The notes below the pieces were generated by a model. It saw nothing but the letters and a program-made list of their open reading frames with translations. It ran no database searches and had not been told where the DNA came from. A stretch of DNA of 64,000 nt from Callaeas wilsoni (lineage: Eukaryota; Chordata; Aves; Passeriformes; Callaeidae). Within the stretch, counting starts at the first letter, position 1. Each line of letters starts with the position of its first letter. Positions 1 to 13,572 of this stretch are shown here, piece after piece. The stretch is from assembly GCA_013398955.1 (NCBI GenBank), contig VWPU01019251.1, forward strand, positions 1 through 64,000, read 5' to 3'. The translations under genes and the position numbers were made by a program.

Positions 1-639
1 ATAAATATAAATAGCTTTTTTGACCCATGTGAACTCAATGAAAATAACATCCTTTGATGAGGATTTCCATACCTTAACTACATATTTCATGGAAAGGTGT
101 CTCCTTTGGTCTGTTACAGGACTGCTCCCTGCTCCTGACCGGTGCTTTGTCATTGTTCTGAAGATACTGAGCAGCTGTTATCCAGCCATATTCTCCATAA
201 TCTTTCTCAAACTTTCCACTTGTCCTTCTTTCCCAAGATGAAAATCCCTACCCTTTATTCAGTTTCTCAGATGTTCCTGTTTTCATCATGTTTGCTATCT
301 TTTTCTGTAGCTTTTTCAACTACTTTTTTCTGAAATCAAGAGAAATCAGAGCAGCTAACATTCAAAACATGGCCACAACATAGCTATAAATAACGGCATA
401 AAGTTTCCCTTTCTGTTCCTTACATCTTTCATCATAACTCCGGATATAATTTTCCTCTTTGGTTGCTAAACAATGCTGACATAATGTTTTCAGTGAGCTA
501 TTAAAACATCAAGATTTTGTTTCTAAATGGAACTTGGTAGCTCAGAACCCCAAATTTTTTCTTCCTCCCCCCATATATCTTAACCTCATATTTATCTGTT
601 TTTATTTAAATCTGTCTTTCTGTTAAATTTTCAGCACAC
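1..639. other. AT-rich noncoding DNA
   Basis: This is AT-rich unique-looking sequence. Short open frames of 60-73 codons overlap one another and have no recognisable protein content. No repeat or regulatory element stands out. Confidence 0.6.
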
Positions 640-1180
640 TGAACTGCTTTCCCAGCTTGTTTCTGTTGGTATATTTGAGATGGAGTATCACCACCATGTT
701 TGTTATTGACCACAATCTACCAGTCCTCTCCTAATAGCTCTCTGCACAGCTGCCCACCTATTTACACAGTCTGTTTCTTCTTTCTAAACACTTTGTACTT
801 GTCTACACTGAATTTCATCTGGATTCGATCTAAGCTATCACACTAAACCTTTTGACCCTTCCTCAGATTGTCATCAAATTTCTTCCTATTTCACCACTTA
901 AATCAAGATCTCCACACATGTTCATTTAATTCACTCTATTTGACGCGAAATGTTTGCTATTTTCTGAAAATACATTTAAATTTAAAGATGGATACTCAGT
1001 TTATACTAATTTAATCCAAATTTCATTAACTTATTTGCCTGCAAGCCTCTCGGGACACAGTAGCATAAACTTTCCTATAGTTTTCCTCAATACTAGTCCA
1101 GTTATCCTGCTAAAGAGCATCACATTGGTTGGACATAATTTATCCTGATCCAAAAAGCCTGTCAGGGCTTCTTTTCAACT
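640..1180 (-). mobile_element. Possible ancient LINE remnant (CR1/L3-like)
   Basis: The text around 780-830, reading 'cactttgtacttgtctac' and then 'gaatttcatctgg', resembles the reverse complement of a conserved stretch in old CR1/L3-type LINEs. The region from about 1080 to 1160 has a similar texture. The match is from memory, heavily diverged and without a preserved reading frame, and the limits are approximate. It could be coincidental; a repeat-library alignment would settle it. Confidence 0.25.
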
Positions 1181-4100
1181 TAAATATCTGCTAGGTGCAT
1201 ATAAAATAATTGTGTGATAAATCATTAACTAACCTTCTCAGCATGAAAACTAAGGCTCAAATATGCAGCTAAACTTAAAAAGTTTTCATTCTTCTTCAAA
1301 GCCAGACTGTAGTGTAACTTTTTAGGCTATCACATGCCACAGGCTAAACGTTTTAGCTTTAAATTCTGACAGACAATATGTTATATCATCAAAAAGATAG
1401 AAATAGCAGAAGGTACTACTGCCTCACTAAATTGGACAGTAAATTAATATCCAGGGCCAAATCCAGACATGGCTAGGGTTCAGAAATTGATTTGCAAATA
1501 GATCAAACATCTGTTTCAATGTTATGAGCAGAACAGCTGGCTGAGAACACTGACTGAGAGTTTGAGTTATCTGATTTTACTTTCTATATGTCTGTCCAAG
1601 CTCTCAAATCACACCAGTGGAGATTTAAGGTGAGGAACTCTTTTCTTCTGACAGCAGAAGGCAAGATTTTTTACCAAAGATCAGCAGAAATGAGGTAGCA
1701 CAGACCCGTGCCTCAGCCACAAGATGACTGCTGTACTTCAGCCACCTTTTCACTCAACTCTTAAGGATGAAGTTTTGTTTGTCCTCATTATTTCTCTTGA
1801 TCTAGCTAACTTTATGAAAATAAAGAATTGCCCAATTATTTAAGTCATTTCTTAGACATGATCAGTTAAATTTACTAAGAAGTGCGGCTGTCAATAGTCT
1901 AAAATTGGTTGTTAGTGACAGAGCTGCTTTTCTCTTAGGACTGAAACAGCATTTTACATTCTTACTGGTAGAATGACAGTCTTCAAATTTCATTACTTTT
2001 TCTGGCACATCCCCAGGTGCCTAAATCCACCATCAACCATCGGTTTATTTGCCTGCAATACAGTGTTACCCAAGCCGGGTCATTTAGGAAATATCAATAT
2101 TTGGTTTCAGAACATTGCTTTCAGTGAAGAGAAAGTTTGAAATCAGACCCTACTTTCAAGCTAAATTAATACAAAGAAAAATTACTCTTATTCTTTTCCC
2201 CTCACCCTCAGGCACTGCTACTGACTATGTAATATTTAATTACTGATTAGTGAAATACATTCTAAATGCAGCAGGCCATGTACACTTAAATAGTATCTCT
2301 CCAGGACTTATTGCTACAACCAAAAAACCCAACTATTTCTTTCTAAAGTACTTTAATACTCTGTCAGTCATTGTAATTCCTGAAAACAAACAGTGCCATC
2401 ACTTATTTGCTGGACTAATTCTACCTGTGTTGAGATTGCTCCCAAACCAGGTAAACATCATTCGGGACAACAGAGGATGAGGTAGAAAAAGGAATGGGAA
2501 TTTTACCATAAGGAGCAGAATTGTAAATCAGCTGAGGATCTTTCTCAGTTTGACACTACACTGATTGGATCCCACCATCACCTACTAAAGAAGCATCTAT
2601 TTCAAATGCTCCAGACATTTAATTTCAAAAATAATCTACCCAATGGAGAGTTACAACAGGGAAAACTGAAAGAATATGACACAGTTTCCATATGATGAAG
2701 CAACACAATTTAGAATTGCACCAAAATAAAAAGCAGTTTTTAAAGAGCATTTCAGACAAAATAGAGTATTTAAATGTTGCAACACAAGACCCGCTTGTGA
2801 AATGAAGTTGCTCACACCAAATGAGAACAGAACAGAAATAAATTACATAGCTTTTCAGCTCCCTGGTTTGTGTCTGCTTGTGCCACAGATTAAGACGCAC
2901 TAATGATAGGGTTTAATACTCAAGTTTTATATCAATATATGGATAACCAAGTGCTCATTAAGTTGTCACTTTCAGCTCTACCGGGCCACCAAAGCACTGC
3001 ACTAACATTGTATAGGATATGATGTAGTTCAAAGAAAAATATTTTCCCCCTACATGTTGGATATAATTTCCCTCTGGTTTTTAGGGTGTTTCTTTCGGTA
3101 GAAAAGACAGGTCTTCCCTCTTGGAATAGGACGAGCTTTGTAACATGGTTCACCATATATTGGGACTCGCCAATTGTTTCATTCTGTTTCTATGGACATG
3201 AAGATGTAACTGAAACATTGCCATTAATCTAAGTCCTGACCACTGTGTCATTGCAATTTAAACATTTAACAGATATCATTGCAAAATGGCGAGTAGCTTG
3301 GTGATTTGACAAAACCCCCTGTTTGTACTCAGGGGCAGGACAATATCAGAAACAATCTTCTTGCTTCAACTGGTAGTATTGCAGTTCTGAAATTTCATCC
3401 TATTCCAGAACATAATACTAACGCAGAAATTTCAAGTGACACAAAATTTTAAAAGGCTTGCATATAGGTTAATTGAAATGTATTTGGTATTAGAAACCTG
3501 AAATGTTTCTCATATTTGTTTGGGAGTTTTTTGGGGTTTTGTTTGGATTAGCATGTGGAAGCTTTATGATATAAAAATCTAAAACAAAAAATCTCATTTG
3601 AAACAAAAATGTAACACATTTCTTCCTAAAGACAATATGAAATGATCAATTTGAAAATCTTCAAGGAATAAAAATTTTAATTTTCAAGAAATACTGGGAA
3701 ATATCCAGCTAGCACTACTGAAATAAAGAAAAGCTTGTCTTAGTTTTGGTAACAGCCATGAAAACAAGCATTACGTCATTTCGAAATGTATGTATTTGTG
3801 TGTGTGTCTATGTAGAAAGTTTACATGTGCACATATAAGTAATTGGCTTTTTCTCTAAAAAGAGACCCTCACTTATCAAAATAATTCATAGTTCTAATTC
3901 CACAACCTCAATATGTCTATGTCTCACCTCCTATGAGTGCCTGGTTATGAAAGATGCAGTTACTTCCCCAGGCCTTGATGATATTTTGCATTGATGACAA
4001 AACCAAAGTCAGCTAAGAGATATTTTGCATGTCAAGCAACACAGAGCGTGATCTTTGAGAAAAACTTGTATCTCATACACCCACTGAAAGCAAGAATAAA

Positions 4101-6455
4101 CAAATGCTACCTAATGGTGAACAATTCCCCTAAAAGTGCTTCTATCCACACTCTTCACTTTCTTCTATTAGCTATGAAAAGTCTTGTTGCAAATCTTCAC
4201 TCAGAAAGACTAATTTGGTGTGTTTGGAGGTAGAAGCATTCTCAGTGACCCAGTCATCTTAAATGTTGCATGGTCTACCTCAAGTCCTAGCTTCAAAGTT
4301 ACAATAAATATTTTCATTTCCGCTATATAAACACTCTCGTTCACCTTAATCCTTTTAAATATCTTGAGCTCTACTCTCTTATGAGCTCCTAAATAATACT
4401 TGGCACAACAAAACTAGTAATTATATTCTGCTTAGAAATTCTTCATCTACAGTATTTACAAGCCCTGCCTCAAACTAATGCACTGAAAAATGTGACCCAT
4501 ATACGTTCTGTATATATTTCAAATTAACTCGGACATAGAACCTCTTCCCCCTGAAAAATTCAGCAAGTAGTCCCAACTGGAAGAAGTACAATCCTGCACT
4601 GTTGTTTACATGAGTTTTCTAAAGAAGGTGAAACAACAAGTAAAAATCAATGAAACTGTGGAAGATCTTCAATTACGAATATTATTTTGTTTTTAAACTG
4701 ATTTGGGTTTGAGCTGTCACAAAAGGAAGGAGAAGAATAGATAGTCACACAGTGCATCAACCTCTAACAAAAATGGAGACCAAAGTATTATATCAGCTAT
4801 AATAAAGGGTAAAATCTTAACTAGAACAATTTTTAAACAAGAGAGCGTAATCTTTCTCAAAGAAAGTAGTGTGGTAGCCTTCAGATTAATGTGACACCTT
4901 AGAAAGGCCTTGGGGATGGAGACTGTCAGATACATCATATCATATTCAGCAGATGCTAGCACCAGCCTCCATATTCTTTAAAGACAACTGAGACTGGAAT
5001 ACATTTCCCAATATTAATGCAGTGAAACAGAGGAAATTTCTCTGGCTTACAGGCAAAAATGAATCACTGGTTGTAAAATCAAGTTATGCATTTGTACAAG
5101 ACCATTTGTACTTCACTGTTGGCTTGTTTTTACTCCCCAGTATATCTGATGAAGTTATATTGATATGTACTCAGCAAACACTGAGTCTACATCGCAGGGA
5201 ATCATCTACAGACCACAGAAATACACCCTTCTAATACCAAAATCAAAACTCAGGCTTTAGCATAGCCTGATACTATCTTAGGACAAGCAAAAAAAATCTT
5301 GGAAAAAGTTATGTATTATACTGATTTTTCAAACTGTAAGCAATTAATAAGAAATTAGATTTTGCAGCAAAATCATGGTGCTCTCTAAGCATTACATTTA
5401 AAAACTACTCGAAATTTTCTTATTAGTTTGGTTACCTTTTTAACAGTATTTTTTACAAAATTAACATCAGAAATATTATGGAAAAAGATATATTTTCCTT
5501 CAACTGGAGAAAGGTTTTCATTGAAGTTTTCCAGTAGATTTTTCATTCGCCTAGTCAAAATTTGTTTTTTCTATTTAAAATCTACATATAACCTTGTAAT
5601 TTCAATAAAAAGTACTATGAACTATATAGGCACATGAACGATTTTGGACTATAAATATTGATTTTACCTGAAATTATTTCTGGTAAGGCAGCTGGTATGA
5701 AAGTTCCTTTTTTTTCTTATGGCAACTTTTTTCATTAGAATCTCACTTTTTTTGTTCAAAAATGTCTCTGCTAACACACTAATCAGATATCACCATTTCT
5801 CTGACCTGACATGGAACTTTACATCCTTTTTTTTCCCAGTGAGACAAAGTCAAGGGAGAGTGATTTTTTCACACGAGAAGTTCCAGTAACACTTTCAATT
5901 CCATTAATAAAGTTTCTCTTCATGTCACAGTTTGATAAAATTGGGTGGAAATTCTGCCGCAATGAACAATAGGCAAAAGGCTGTTTCAGCTATTTCGCTA
6001 AAATATGTAACAAATATAATCCAGAGAAAAATATTGAAAATATCTAATGTGGTACATGATACACATAATATCTGATAATTTGGATTAAGAAATAATTTGT
6101 CACTAGTCAAATTCCTAGTATATTTTTTGCTTGAAATTTAAAGACAATAGCATTAGGTACCCACATTTAAAAATTAAGTTACCTTTTATCCATGAAAATC
6201 TTTCTAATTATTGGTAACTGCACAAACATACAGCACACATACAAATTTCTGCTGCTATATTTTTTTCTGTTATCTAGTATTGTACCTTTTTCTTTATTCA
6301 TTACACTTTTCTTCCATGATTCAATATTAAACACAAAAAAATGAAATGTTTTTTATAGCACACTCCCTCTCCCCTTCTCTCTACACACAAGCACAGAAGG
6401 TTTAAAGGCTGTAGACAATGCAAACACTTTGCTGAAGAATAATAAAGTCTCATAC
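1181..6455. other. Unique AT-rich noncoding DNA
   Basis: About 5 kb with no recognised gene or repeat family. Open frames are all under 92 codons and scattered over both strands without consistent frame or codon bias. Short homopolymer runs and a short GT run near 3798-3808 are the only local structure. It reads as intron or intergenic DNA. Confidence 0.6.
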
Positions 6456-6607
6456 CGTCTCCTTTGCTGTTTAATATCAATTGGCTTGTTAATAGCATAA
6501 GGCGATCCGTGAGTGCAAGCATTCTGGAATCTAGCCACTTTCCCCAGAGCCAGGTCATCACAGCTAGGTGGTAAACTCATTTTATCCCAACAGAAGCAGC
6601 ACAAGAC
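6456..6607 (-). other. Candidate exon, possibly a first coding exon
   Basis: On the minus strand an ATG near 6577 opens a frame of about 42 codons beginning MSLPPSCDDLALGK and ending with three arginines. The frame runs into a good donor, AGACG|GTATGAG, with GT at 6455-6454. Codons are mixed and include CpG, unlike the AT-biased surroundings. The frame is also open for nine codons upstream to a TTAG acceptor-like site near 6608, so it could be an internal exon. The sequence just upstream on the minus strand (6610-6840) is GC-richer and holds CAGCTG and CAGATG E-boxes and a TAATTGG motif, which would suit a promoter or enhancer. I do not recognise the peptide. Pseudo-exons with such signals are common in AT-rich introns, so confidence is low. 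Confidence 0.15.
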
Positions 6608-7840
6608 TAACAGCCCAAAGGATGCATTCCTGGGAAAACTGGAAACAAAATGTTACATAATCAACGTCATTGAAGTATGCTGCTCCAAAGGAGCCAAGCA
6701 GTCCTGTGCCTGGAAAGCAAATGCTCCTCATCTCAGCTGCATCTGTCACCCTCATGGATGCAGGAAGTTTGCTGTTTATTTCCACCCAGTCATACTCCAA
6801 CCAATTACTGATTAAGCAGATAAAGCAGAAAGGCATTCAGGAAAGATTCCCTCACCTGTGGGCACTAACCCTAATAATTTGTCTTTTCTTTTTTTTTTTT
6901 CTTTTTTTAATTAAGACAGACTATAGGCATAGTTTAATCAGTTAAGACGAATATCTGAAAAAGCTACAGACTGAATTCACTTTGAAGTAGCAAGCGGGCC
7001 AGAAGAGATGTTTTTGCATATATCAAAAGATCACAGAGAGAGGAGGAGGATCTACCCACTGATAGACTTGAAAAGGTCAAATAACTTTTAAGATTCACGA
7101 TGTGAACTCAGATTGATTAGAATATAAATTATTTCAGAATTTTATCTCTATGAAGACAAAATGAAGATCATATAATTTATTATTTTATTAAGTTTTATAT
7201 TCTGAGGTATGTTTCTTATTACATAGCAAAGCATTCTTCACTAACACAAAGTAACAAAATATGAATAACCCTGTCCAAGAACCTACTCTCTCTCTCTGAA
7301 AAACAGCAATATAAAAAATTGTTTTCTCGTATCTGTGAGACATTTTATACAATTCAATAACTCAAAATTAGCCGTGGAATTGCCTTTATTTATGAAACAA
7401 CATGTACTTGGCCTTCATTGTCTCAGTCTCTGCGCAATGCTCTTAGAGGTCTCAACTACAAAAAAATCCAGAAAAGTAGTACTACAGTGCTACTTTCACA
7501 CACAATCAAATTATGAAGTGCACTTTATACTATAGCATGAGAATCTGAGTGATAGAAAGATATTTATGTTCAGCATAGGAAAAAACTACCATGGAGAACT
7601 GGAAAATTGGGGGTATTTGGTGTGTATCACACATAAGTATTACAAGCACCTCAATCTATCTGACTAGTATTAATCCCCTTGAATTGATGGCATGAAATCA
7701 AAGGAATCTGCAAAGATGGAAACCTAATAGGAAACAAAACAGAAAGAAAGATAAGGCTCCTTGTGAGAACAATGGACGTGGGACCATTCCCAGAAGGGCA
7801 ATACCCTATGCCTGGTTCCAGACAGGGTGACAACATTTAC
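6608..7840. other. Noncoding DNA, GC-richer at 6610-6840
   Basis: The first 230 bases are GC-richer than the surroundings and contain several homeodomain-like and E-box-like motifs. A pyrimidine-rich run follows at about 6883-6908. The rest is AT-rich with no recognised gene or repeat. Confidence 0.5.
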
Positions 7841-7987
7841 CTTTCCCAGGCTGCAGTGCTCTAGAAAAGGAAAAAGAAGCGAATGCCAAGAATGCACCCA
7901 ATACGAAAGTGAATATGCCCAGTGAAAGCAGACAGGTAACAGAGGTGTCCAAAAGAACGGGAAGCAGGATGCCTTGCCTTTGAACCA
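7841..7987 (-). other. Candidate exon encoding a hydrophobic segment
   Basis: The minus strand has a pyrimidine-rich acceptor ending TTCATTTTAG before 7987 and a good donor, GGGAAAG|GTAAATG, after 7841. The enclosed 147 bases are open in one frame with symmetric phase (two bases before the first full codon, one after the last). The frame encodes a roughly 25-residue hydrophobic stretch (around VTCLLSLGIFTFVLGAFLAF) that could cross a membrane. The plus strand of nearly the same bases is also exon-like (7850-7935, lysine/glutamate-rich frame, donor GACAG|GTAACA). Reversing a GAA/AAG-rich strand gives TTC/CTT codons, so the hydrophobic reading may be a shadow. I do not recognise either peptide, and at most one reading can be right. 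Confidence 0.14.
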
Positions 7988-10900
7988 CTAAAATGAAGTG
8001 GAATCAGGAGTTGAAAAGTTCAGATGCATCAGAGGGCTGCTGTGGCCTGCAATCACAGTGCAGCTGCTCCGTGTGCTGCCACCCTGAGCGCCTTGCTGGA
8101 AACAGAAGCAATTTGTCATGGACCCTTGGCAAAGTCCTCACAGGACTGTGTTAGGTGATGAAAAAACCGGGCAAAAGATGGACAGTCACCTATACTGTGT
8201 GCTTTCCTCGCATCTAATACAAACAGAAAAATGTAACACATAAAACTTTTTATAGGTTGTTCTTAATTCTATTTGTGTCCTGAAACTGTTTTGTATGTGT
8301 AACTGTAGTATAATTTTGCATGCACAGCTATTATAAGACTGAATTCAATCCAGGTAAATTTTCTATTGCATTAACAGCCATTCTAAGGAAAGAGAAGCCA
8401 GTTCTCTTGGAAAGATGAAAATGTGACTGATGTGAGCTGAAAATCTGCACTAGTCTTTAAAATGTAACATTAGTACAAGGCTGCATCTGATTCTACTTAG
8501 GATATAAAATACAAGCAGTTAAAATATCCTTTAGAAACTACTTCAGCTTTCTACAAGAGAAATCTAAAATAAATAAATATATCTAACCTAAGCCTCAAGT
8601 AGCCGTTTTCCAATATGCAAATACAGTTATTATGAAGGAAAAAAACCCCAAGCTAAAAGGCAAGCAACTTGAATATCCTGCATATTAGCTCTTTAGTTAA
8701 GAAAGAAAAAGAAAGGAGAATAAGGTAAGGGAAGCAGGCAAAACTAAAAATCACTTAAGAAAAATCAGATCAAAGTTAAATCAGAGGGTTTTTCCTCTGT
8801 TGTGGCCTATTTCTTGTTTGGTTTGGTTTTTTGTTTATTTGTTTATATTTGGGGTTTATTTATGTGCAACTAAAGTTGGTTGTAAACCAGTATTTTTATT
8901 TATGGAACACTTTCTTCCTTTTTAATGAAGTTTCTTTCCATTTCATAATGGGTACATACTCACAACTGGAAATATTTGTTCCAGATACAAAATTGATTTA
9001 ATTTATGCATTGAAGATTCTTCACCAAAGAAGGAATTAAAGTGGGCACAACAGCACTTCAGGAGCCATGCTGTGTCAGTAAATTCTCCATTGCAATGCTG
9101 ATGCCTGCGCCCCAGCCACCAGGTTGCCCTCAGCAGCACTGGACTGGAACACCTGGGAGACTCCAATCTTCCTCCCAGTCCTCTGTCTTTAGATGCCATG
9201 AAAACTTATGGCGAACAATATCTTCCCATCTCATGGTTTGTGGTTCATATGTGGAATGGAATATCATATCAACTGTAGAGCAATTTCTACAAATCTGAAC
9301 AGCCCATTGGACATGACTATTTTAATGTTATTTGAGTAGGTTTCACAGTATGGAGCTATTAAAATTTTGAAGTCTCACTGATACCAGATATGCTCCATGG
9401 AACTTGTCTTTTTGCCAAGAGCTCTTTTGTTCCTCAGGGAAAGATGAATTTTTGAAAACTATACATTAAACACATCTTCAAATTTAACACCTTTGTAAAA
9501 TATGCAGCCAGAAAAAATGAACTTACTTTGACATAGTGTTTCCAAAATAATGTGTGTGCAGGTAATTAGACCATATTCAAATTAATCTCAAGGGAAATTT
9601 CAGTGGAACAGTTTAGCATCAGGATATATCAAGGCATTTTGAGATTGGATTGACTTTTATGGAATTTTGGCAAAAAATGAAAACCACTTAATCTTGATAT
9701 CTTAAGAGTAATTAGATTTTTCCATGAAGACCTGGTGTACAGTATGCTACCATACTCAAAAATTCTCTAAAATTAACATTTATGTGAAATATATACCTTC
9801 ACTTTTTCAATCTGATATATTTAAGTTGGTGTAAAACTAATCCATCTGGGATTTTACTGTGTGGATGGATATTGATATTTCAGATTGCCACACAGTTTAA
9901 TTTAAATATCTCAAAACACTTGACAAAAATGAAATGAAACATAATCATAGTTTGTGCCTATAGTATAATTGAAGATTCAAGTATTAGTCAAACATCTTCC
10001 TATTTACTTGCCTTTCAAAAAGGTTTTTAACATTTTTTTAAATTTTTAATATAACAAAAACTACATTTTTATTATCCTTTATTCATATACTCAAGTCTTA
10101 GTGTAATGTAGAATACTAACCTTGTGTATTTTAAGGAATCACATTCATTTTAGCATATGGTATATTTGTATGACTATTTTATGTATCAAATTTTAACAAT
10201 GTTTGCAAAACTTTTAAAAGTTAGTTTGATTTGTGTTTGACACCAGGAAATAATCAGGTATGAAAGAATAATCAGCAAGATCTTCTCTTGCTGTACAAGA
10301 GAAATTACATAAGATTTTGGCTCCTGTTACTACTGTTAGATGGCCCAGTTTTGACTAGAAGGCCTCAGCCAATGTCATGGGCTTCACTAGACTACAGAAT
10401 ATTTTAAGGAAAAGTCAAGTGTTCCTCACATTCACAGCCCAAATATATGAAAAGATTTTTCTTCATCTCTATAGTCAGTTAGTCAGTTTCTATTGACTAA
10501 GGAGACCTTTTTCCTTGTGACAAGAATTTTTTCCCAGAAATATTACGACTGACAAAGAATTGACAGATGACATGAAAATGATTTGGCAATGTGACAAATT
10601 TTTCTGAGGAAGATATGGTCTGTCCAGAACACAAGAACCTTCCTTTATAGATTAATAAACTGGACAAAGCTCCCCTTCCCCTAATTTTTTTGAAGATTTT
10701 CCCTTCATATATATTTATTTGTCTAAATAACTATTTAAAATATTGCTGTTCAACATTCCCTGACTGCTGAATATATGCAATTATTTAACTCTAAATGGAA
10801 AGGCAAAAGAAATATAGGAATAGAAGTGTTATTTCACACATATCTTCTTGATTGATGACTGTTTGATTGTTCTTTCAATTTTTTAAAGAATGAATTTCCT

Positions 10901-12155
10901 TAAAAATGTGCTGCTAATTTACTTATAAAGAAGACTATTGCTTGAATTGTCCAAAACTATTGGCATGGGTTTTTTATTAAGTGCTAAGTGTACTCTGATT
11001 GATAGTAATCTGAGAAACTATGCTATATGTCCTACATAGTGCCAGCCAAAACAAACACACAAACAAAAATTCATAACATATGGGTCATATAATAAAGTTG
11101 TGAATAAGAGCCAGCTCTTGCTTACACCACTGCACAGATTGCATAGACATATTGTGAGTCTTTCAGTTACATATGGGGATAACGAAAATGGTTTTATATA
11201 GTACATATCAAATACATACTGGAAAAGACCCCCAGTTCAACGGAGCAAGACAAATATTCCATAACAGCATATACTTGGCTTCAATTTTTAGTGTTTACAT
11301 TTGTCTTACAAAGATGAATCTGGTTTTAACATATGTTCTTTTAACTCTGCCAATACACTTCTGCTGTTGAAACTAAAGTGCTGCCCTTGAAGATCCTTTT
11401 TTTTCAGTTGACTCCCACACACTTTTGCTTCCCTTTATCTCATTAAATAACACAGGGAATCTTTAATGAAGAACTTCTATTCTCTGTCTCACATATCATT
11501 AAGCCATTAGAATAGCTGCAGTGGGTCCATTCAGCTCAGCACCCCATGCAACACTGGCCCAGAAGCCTGCCCTTTACTTGGCATGCATCTTAACCACAAA
11601 ACCGAAAGCATTTGAAAAATTGAATTTCACCTATCTCATTGCGAGGAAATCACATTCTTCTGACAGAAGAATTATTTAAGGGCATAAAGTAGTGATGAAT
11701 AGAAGCAATTAAAAAATCAGAAGTTCTTATTAAATTCAGTCTGCAAGCATAGATAGTGTCACTTTATATAATGTTACTCATTAAAAGACATTAATGACAT
11801 ACTGCATTAGTTACACAGCATAACATTTCTGTTTATTCATCTCACCAAATGAACATCTTCCTTGAATTAGCTGCTACTACTATATTTAGAATATCAAGTT
11901 AGCATTGCCAATGTTGTTTATTGAATAGGCAAAATAAAGACATTTTAGAAATGTTAGGTGCTGGTAATATGCATTACTTTTGTGGTATACTAACTACAAA
12001 TTTGTCTATTTAGGATTAAAGTTTATATTTTGTATATTTTGTATAGATTAATAATCAAGTAATTTCTAAGTCCATTTTTTAGGTATATACACTTCTGTAC
12101 TTTTTATTTATTCTATTTATTGTATTATTTATTTATTCTGTTTTATTTACAGTGT
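7988..12155. other. Noncoding DNA with local composition shifts
   Basis: A GC-richer patch lies at about 8030-8130 and another at 9040-9200. The second has overlapping open frames on both strands (79 codons minus, 85 plus) without recognisable content. A T/G-rich low-complexity tract covers about 8787-8870. From 9300 to 12155 the DNA is very AT-rich with no recognised element. Confidence 0.55.
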
Positions 12156-12767
12156 TGTTCTGGTTTCAGCTGAAGTAGACTTAATTTCTTCTCAGTAGCT
12201 GTTACAGTGCTGTGTTTTGGATTCAGGTGAAAATAGTGTTCGTAACATGCTCATGTTTTGGTTTTTGCCAAGTCGTGTTTATGCCAGGTCAAGGACTTCT
12301 ACTTTTCCCTTGCCTCGTGCTCTTTCAGTGAGGAGATATGCAAAAAAAAAACCCAAAAAAACTAACAAAATTGGGATAAAGCACCACCAGGACAGTGATC
12401 CAAACTGACCACAGGGATATTCCACACCACAGGAGTCGTGCCCAGGATATAAACTGGAAGGAGTCACCTGGGAGCATGGATGATCTGGGTTCAGGAACAG
12501 AGGTCTGGCTTTGGTCAGCGGATGGTGAGAAAATGTATTGTGCATCACTCAGTTGTTTTTTTTCTTTTTTTTTTTTAATCATTGTTATTATTTAAAATTA
12601 TTATTTCATTTTATTTTCAATTATTAAACTGTTCTTATCTCAATATACAAGTTTTACTTTCAACCTCCTTCCCATTTCATTGGAGGGGGCGGCAGGGATG
12701 AAGAGAAAAGGGGTTGAACAAGTAGCTGCATGATGTTTCAGCTGTAGCTGGGCTTAAAACCATGGCA
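12156..12767 (+). mobile_element. Solo LTR of an avian endogenous retrovirus (ERVL-like)
   Basis: The unit starts TGTTCTGGTTTCAGCTG and ends CATGGCA, with the TG...CA ends of retroviral LTRs. Its order matches an LTR type frequent in birds, as I recall it: the conserved start, a 'cagtgctgtgttttgg' block, the 'gggatattccacaccac' block, a TATA-like GATATAAACTGG at 12447-12457, an A/T-rich tract with ATTAAA at 12623-12628, and a GC-rich tail before 'gcttaaaaccatggc'. The flanks agtgt (12151-12155) and aatgt (12768-12772) match at four of five bases, as expected for an old 5-bp target duplication. No internal retroviral genes or second copy lie nearby, so it is a solo LTR left by recombination. 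An A-rich expansion sits at about 12342-12362. The ERVL assignment is from recall; its LTR nature is well supported. Confidence 0.85.
12447..12457 (+). promoter_or_regulatory. TATA-like element inside the solo LTR
   Basis: The motif atataaactgg sits about 290 bases into the LTR, where U3 promoters of this LTR type carry their TATA box. Whether it still drives transcription cannot be told from sequence. Confidence 0.45.
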
Positions 12768-12772
12768 AATGT

Positions 12773-13572
12773 ACAGGTTGTACATCAGGCTGTGTATTCC
12801 ATTACAGATTTCCACAGAGAATTAATTTTCAAGAAAGATATTTTCCATCAGAAACTGTCAGTATATAAAGGTTATGATACATGGTTAGTTTTCAACTTCC
12901 ATTGTTTTTTTTAATTAACAACTCCATGAACAAAGTGAAGAACTGTGCTGTCCTCTTTAATACTGACATTATGAAGGCTTTCTGATTCCCAAAGAAAAAC
13001 TGTAAGGAGTAGATATCTCTACTTGGTATAAATTCACCTCCACATTCCACGACATTTTAAAATTTATAGTATAGATCTAACAGTATTCTTAATCTCTTCC
13101 CAGAATGATATAACCAGGCTGTCTTAAAAACTTCCTATAGGACAAAACAAAATTAAAAAAACCTCACAGTGATGTTGTCCACATGGCTGTCACACCCCAC
13201 ACAAATCATACATGAAAGAAAGAGCAGGAGGGTATGCCTTCAACTTAATCTAACTGCTGGGAAAAAAGGTAGAATGACATTTTTTCCTGAAGGCCAAGGA
13301 GTCTTAGGAAAAAGGAGGAATTTTTGCCCTAAAAACAGAGTGATGTAGCATAAATACAGGATATATCTTGATATACATTCTAACAAGCTGAGTTCTTCTT
13401 GCTCACAGAAATTTTCACAGTACCTTGTTTACAACACTGTTTAAACTCTGTCACTCCAAAGAGTTAAGGGTTTGTTTAGGAATCAAGACTTATATATCTT
13501 TTCCTTATGTCTGAAAATAGAAAAACTCTTAAGATCCTGAGTATCTCACAGCAATTTTGACTCTGCCACAAC
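12773..13572. other. AT-rich noncoding DNA
   Basis: No gene, repeat family or ordered regulatory motif was recognised between the solo LTR and the candidate exon that follows. Confidence 0.55.
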
